Assembly (NCBI RefSeq): GCF_000621745.1
Contig: NZ_KK211335.1
Coordinates: forward strand, 76,490 to 140,489
Reading direction: 5' to 3'
Source of the DNA: Clostridium beijerinckii HUN142
GTDB taxonomy: Bacteria > Bacillota > Clostridia > Clostridiales > Clostridiaceae
DNA: 64,000 nucleotides
The translations under genes were made by a program, and so were the position numbers. This document shows positions 60,704 to 64,000 of this stretch, one piece after another (the first letter of the stretch is position 1; each line of letters begins with the position of its first letter). Below the pieces are notes generated by a model. That model searched no databases. It saw only the letters and a list, made by a program, of their open reading frames with translations, and was not told where the DNA came from.

Positions 60704-61255
60704 ATGAAGAAAGTATGTGTATTATTGGCAGAAGGTTTTGAAGAAATAGAAGCTTTAACTGTCTCTGATATAATGAGAAGAGCAGATGTAACTTGTGATT
60801 TAGTATCAATTGCAGAAAAACAAGTTAAATCAAGTCATGGTGTGGTAGTTCAGGCGGATAAGCTTTTTGATGAGAAGATGGAATATGATTTAGTGGTAAT
60901 ACCAGGAGGTATTCCAGGAGCTACTAATTTGAGAGACGATGAAAGAGTAATAAAATTTGTTGAAAAGCAAAACAAGGAAGGAAAATTAATTGGAGCAATT
61001 TGTGCAGGACCGATAGTTCTTGGCAGAGCTGGGATCACAGAGGGAAGAAATATAACTTCTTATCCAGGATATGAAGATGAATTGCCAAATTGCGAATATT
61101 TAGAAGATGCTGTAGTAGTTGATAATAATATAGTAACTAGCAGAGGGCCTGCAACAGCAATGGCATTTGCATATAAATTATTAGATATTCTTGGATATGA
61201 GCATAAAGTAGAAAGTATCTCATCTGGTATGTTATATAAGATGTTTATAGGTTGA
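60704..61255 (+). CDS. DJ-1/PfpI family protein (YajL-like)
   Basis: 183 residues. AEGFEEIEALTVSDIMRRAD at the N-terminus includes the conserved Glu, and IGAICAGPIVLGRAGI holds the nucleophile-elbow Cys. TSRGPATAMAFAYKLLDILG completes the family pattern. Members act in protein and nucleotide deglycation, redox sensing or chaperoning. AGGAGG precedes the ATG. A 7-bp stem (AATGAGG 60640-60646 with CCTCATT 60673-60679) lies in its leader. Likely a single gene. Confidence 0.9.
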   Translation: MKKVCVLLAEGFEEIEALTVSDIMRRADVTCDLVSIAEKQVKSSHGVVVQADKLFDEKMEYDLVVIPGGIPGATNLRDDERVIKFVEKQNKEGKLIGAICAGPIVLGRAGITEGRNITSYPGYEDELPNCEYLEDAVVVDNNIVTSRGPATAMAFAYKLLDILGYEHKVESISSGMLYKMFIG

Positions 61256-61336
61256 AAGGTCTAAAGTTTACCGAGTAGGTTTTGAGTTATTTCCATATAA
61301 GAGAAATGAGAAAAATAGAAAACTTAAAGTATATAG

Positions 61337-61361
61337 CCTCTAGGATCAATGGTCTTAGAGG
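61337..61361 (+). terminator. Stem-loop between the DJ-1 gene and recJ
   Basis: CCTCTAGGA (61337-61345) pairs imperfectly with TCTTAGAGG (61353-61361). The T-run is weak, so it may be a partial terminator or an RNA-processing stem. Confidence 0.45.
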
Positions 61362-61393
61362 TATTATTGCGGCATGCTGTGAGGGGAGAAGAA

Positions 61394-63160
61394 ATGTCAG
61401 AAAGATGGTTTATAAAAAATATAAAAGCTGATTATAAATACATATCTAAAAAATATGCACTTTCAGAATTAGTTAGCAAGCTTATAATAAATAGAAATAT
61501 TACAAGTGATGAAATGATAAGAAGTTATATTAATCCGGATTTTGATAAATTTCATAAGGCAAGAGAGATGAAAGACCTAGAAAAGTCGGTTGATATACTA
61601 CGTGATAAAGTAGAATCTCAGAAAAAGATAAGAATTGTTGGAGATTACGATGTTGATGGTGTAATAAGTATTTATATTTTATATTCAGCGTTGAAAAGGT
61701 GTAGTGCAAATGTAGATTATGAAATTCCAGATAGAATAAAAGATGGATATGGAATTAATATGAGCATTATAAAACAAGCAAAAGAAGATGGAGTGGATAC
61801 AATTCTAACTTGTGATAATGGTATATCGGCTATAGATCAAATAAAATATGCAAAAGAATTAGGAATTACCGTGATAGTGACAGATCATCATGATATACCG
61901 TTTGTTGAGAAAGAAAATAATGTTAGAGAATTCATAAGTTTAAGTGCTGATGCAGTAGTAAATCCAAAGCAAAGTGAATGTAATTATAAATTTGAACAAT
62001 TGTGTGGAGCAGGCGTAGCATTTAAACTTGTAGAGGTTCTTTATGAGACTTTTAATATAGATAAAAGGGAATGCTATAAATTTATAGAATTTTTAGCAAT
62101 AGCAACAGTTTGTGATGTTGTTGACCTAATAGATGAAAATAGGATATTCGTTAAAAAGGGATTAGAGCTTATTAATAGTACGACCAACTTAGGATTACAA
62201 GAATTAATAAGAGAGTGCGAATTGACAGAAAAAACTTTATCAGTGTATCATCTTGGGTTCATTATAGGACCATGTATAAATGCTTCAGGAAGACTAGACT
62301 CAGCTAAAAGAGGATTGGAATTATTGCTTTCGGATGACGAGGAAGAAGCAGTAAAGCTTGCAAAAGAGTTAGTTAGATTAAATGAAGAGAGAAAAGATAT
62401 GACCATGAGAGGTGTTGAAGCTGCTGTTGAAATTATAGAAAAAAGTGGGATGGTAAATGATAAGGTATTTGTTATTTATATTCCGGATATACACGAAAGT
62501 TTAGCGGGTATAATAGCAGGAAGAATAAAAGAAAAATATAATGTTCCAACTTTGGTTATAACAAAAGCAGAGAATGGAGTGAAGGGGTCTGGGAGATCAA
62601 TAGAAGAATACAATATGTTTGAAGAGCTTATTAAGTGCAAAGATCTGCTTGAAAAATTTGGCGGTCATCCTATGGCAGCAGGTTTTTCTTTAAAGGAAGA
62701 GAATATAGATGAATTTAGAAGAAGATTAAATGAAAATACAATTTTAAAAGACGAGGATTTATTGAGAAAAGTTACTATAGATTCGGTTTTGCCGATTGAT
62801 GCTATAGACTACGATGTGATAAATGATTTGGAAAGATTAGAGCCTTTTGGTAAAGCAAATTCTAAACCATTGTTCGCTGAGAAAAATATTAATTTATTAA
62901 GAGCAACAATACTTGGAAAGAATAGAAATGTACTGAAATTGAAACTGAAGACCAAGTTAAACAAAACTCTAGATGCCATTTATTTTGGGGATATTGAAAA
63001 ATTTGAAGAAGAAGTTAGCAATAAATATGGAAATGAAGAATTACAAAAACTTTATAATGGGGAATACAACCATGTAAATCTTGATTTAGTATTTTATCCA
63101 AGTATTAATGAATATAATGGTAATACGACTATCCAAATTGTAGTACAAAATTATAGGTAA
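61394..63160 (+). CDS. recJ: Single-stranded-DNA-specific exonuclease RecJ
   Basis: 588 residues. The DHH phosphoesterase motifs are RIVGDYDVDGVIS (84-89 core), TCDNGISA, VTDHHDIP (DHH at ~163-165), CGAGVAFKL and ATVCDVVDL. The DHHA1 motif is in GSGRSIEEYNMFEELIKC and GGHPMAAGFSL. A short C-terminal OB domain completes it. It degrades single-stranded DNA 5' to 3' in recombination and base repair. ATG 61394 is chosen because GAGGGGAG lies 5-12 bp upstream; the frame is open from 61349. At 588 residues it is close to E. coli RecJ. Confidence 0.92.
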   Translation: MSERWFIKNIKADYKYISKKYALSELVSKLIINRNITSDEMIRSYINPDFDKFHKAREMKDLEKSVDILRDKVESQKKIRIVGDYDVDGVISIYILYSALKRCSANVDYEIPDRIKDGYGINMSIIKQAKEDGVDTILTCDNGISAIDQIKYAKELGITVIVTDHHDIPFVEKENNVREFISLSADAVVNPKQSECNYKFEQLCGAGVAFKLVEVLYETFNIDKRECYKFIEFLAIATVCDVVDLIDENRIFVKKGLELINSTTNLGLQELIRECELTEKTLSVYHLGFIIGPCINASGRLDSAKRGLELLLSDDEEEAVKLAKELVRLNEERKDMTMRGVEAAVEIIEKSGMVNDKVFVIYIPDIHESLAGIIAGRIKEKYNVPTLVITKAENGVKGSGRSIEEYNMFEELIKCKDLLEKFGGHPMAAGFSLKEENIDEFRRRLNENTILKDEDLLRKVTIDSVLPIDAIDYDVINDLERLEPFGKANSKPLFAEKNINLLRATILGKNRNVLKLKLKTKLNKTLDAIYFGDIEKFEEEVSNKYGNEELQKLYNGEYNHVNLDLVFYPSINEYNGNTTIQIVVQNYR

Positions 63161-63255
63161 AAGTATAAAGTTTTAGGTTAAGTATAGAAAGATGTTATAA
63201 ACTTAAGATTACATAGTAAAAATTTTGAGTTATTACCAGGAAAGGATGATAGTTT

Positions 63256-64000
63256 TTGGCTAAGTATAAAATAATAATGACCGGGGGAGGAACTGCTGGT
63301 CATGTTACCCCTAATTTAGCACTGGTTCCTAAATTAAAACAAAAAGGTTTTGAGATAAAATATATTGGAAGTGTTGATGGCATTGAAAAAGAAATAATAA
63401 CTAAAAACAATATACCTTTTTTCGGAATTTCATGTGGAAAATTACGAAGATATTTTGATGTGAAAAATTTTACTGATCCATTTAAAATTTTAAAAGGCAT
63501 TGCTCAAGCTCTAAAAATATTATCTAAAGAAAAACCAGATGTGATTTTTTCAAAAGGTGGTTTTGTAGCTGTTCCAGTTGTAATAGCAGCATCTATAAAA
63601 AAAATACCAGTAGTGGCGCATGAATCAGATATGACGCCAGGACTTGCAAATAAACTTTCAGCACCATTTTGCGATAAATTGTGTGTCACATTTAGAGAAA
63701 GTCTAAAGTTTATAAAGGATAATAAAGGGGTACTTACAGGAAGCCCAATCAGAGAAGAAATACTTAATGGAGATAAGGCTAGGGGGAAAAAAATATGTGG
63801 ATTTTCTGATAGCAAAGAAATTCTATTTATTATGGGAGGAAGCCTAGGTTCTAAACTTATAAATGAAGAAGTAAGAAAAAATCTAGACAAACTTTTAAAA
63901 GATTTCAATATAATTCATATCTGCGGAAAAGGTAATGTAGATAAAAATTTTATAAATAAAAATGGATATAAGCAATTTGAATATGTAAGTGAAGAATTGC
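63256..64000 (+). CDS. murG: Undecaprenyl-PP-MurNAc-pentapeptide GlcNAc transferase, N-terminal part
   Basis: 248 codons from TTG 63256 to the window edge, without a stop. It starts (M)AKYKIIMTGGGTAGHVTPN with the MurG glycine-rich loop GGGTAGH (10-16), followed by FSKGGFVAVPVVIAA and AHESDMTPGLAN, then the C-domain start EILFIMGGSLGS. MurG adds GlcNAc to lipid I to make lipid II on the inner face of the membrane. AAAGGATGAT stands 5-10 bp before the TTG; the absence of a nearby ATG explains why this gene is easy to miss. It is truncated by the window end. Confidence 0.92.
   Translation, partial: MAKYKIIMTGGGTAGHVTPNLALVPKLKQKGFEIKYIGSVDGIEKEIITKNNIPFFGISCGKLRRYFDVKNFTDPFKILKGIAQALKILSKEKPDVIFSKGGFVAVPVVIAASIKKIPVVAHESDMTPGLANKLSAPFCDKLCVTFRESLKFIKDNKGVLTGSPIREEILNGDKARGKKICGFSDSKEILFIMGGSLGSKLINEEVRKNLDKLLKDFNIIHICGKGNVDKNFINKNGYKQFEYVSEEL

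Noticed and set aside
1..64000. CRISPR arrays or cas genes to go with the DUF1874 protein
   Set aside because: No regularly spaced direct repeats and no cas-like proteins are visible in the window.

Overview
The window looks like a chromosomal segment of a mesophilic Clostridium close to the C. beijerinckii group. It is very AT-rich (roughly 30% GC by eye) and uses strong AGGAGG-type ribosome sites. It carries a spore photoproduct lyase, a GH4 alpha-galactosidase, hemerythrin, an iron alcohol dehydrogenase and DUF6506/DUF6762 proteins. The genus is inferred from gene content, not from a marker search. I see no rRNA, tRNA, CRISPR array, intact transposase or prophage.

Layout. 1-6.1 kb is accessory: the C-terminus of an Rpn-type nuclease, decayed gene remnants, a SHOCT membrane protein, a two-gene RNA-repair cassette (RNA ligase plus HD-Pnk end-healing enzyme) and a duplicated-domain lipoprotein. 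6.3-10.9 kb holds four same-strand genes: a DUF1097 membrane protein, an SHMT-like protein lacking its PLP lysine, an aldolase-II-like protein with extra domains, and a flavin reductase. An array of TATC-N9-GATA sites precedes them. 11-20 kb is a mosaic of single genes: DUF6506, splB with an odd leader hairpin, a DUF1874 protein with the residues of viral cA4 ring nucleases, melA with a divergent AraC regulator, a nitroreductase, cysK and hemerythrin.

20-33.6 kb is a nitrogen and amino-acid use region: iron alcohol dehydrogenase, APC permease plus nitrilase-family amidohydrolase, a polar amino-acid ABC transporter, a PucR regulator, GabT, two AstE/AspA-like proteins (the second with a broken metal site) and a DAACS symporter. 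Several of these transcripts begin with terminator-like leader hairpins. 33.8-37.3 kb has a YtrA-type GntR/ABC cluster with a 39-bp palindromic operator, then a lipoprotein. 37.7-42.5 kb is a complete route to 2-aminoethylphosphonate (cytidylyltransferase, cytidylyltransferase-PEP mutase fusion, phosphonopyruvate decarboxylase, aminotransferase). A Fur/Zur-boxed ZnuCB transporter runs on the other strand. 44.2-48.5 kb is a dltDXABC operon, including a 46-codon dltX that overlaps dltD. The phosphonate and dlt clusters together make this a cell-envelope decoration zone.

49-64 kb is mostly housekeeping: small conserved proteins, PepF, a rhomboid protease, a GT2 glycosyltransferase, ParE/ParC, a DJ-1 protein, RecJ, and the first 248 codons of murG, which starts with TTG and runs off the window.

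The intergenic DNA is rich in repeats. Two ~180-270 bp copies of a giant hairpin element (19.0 and 48.8 kb) share sequence and show compensatory changes in their stems. There are also a separate 142-bp palindrome (48.6 kb), a triple-hairpin unit (31.9 kb), a three-copy small stem element and several shorter dispersed repeats. The most interesting items are the 6.3-10.9 kb cluster, the DUF1874 protein, the RNA-repair pair and the covarying hairpin element.
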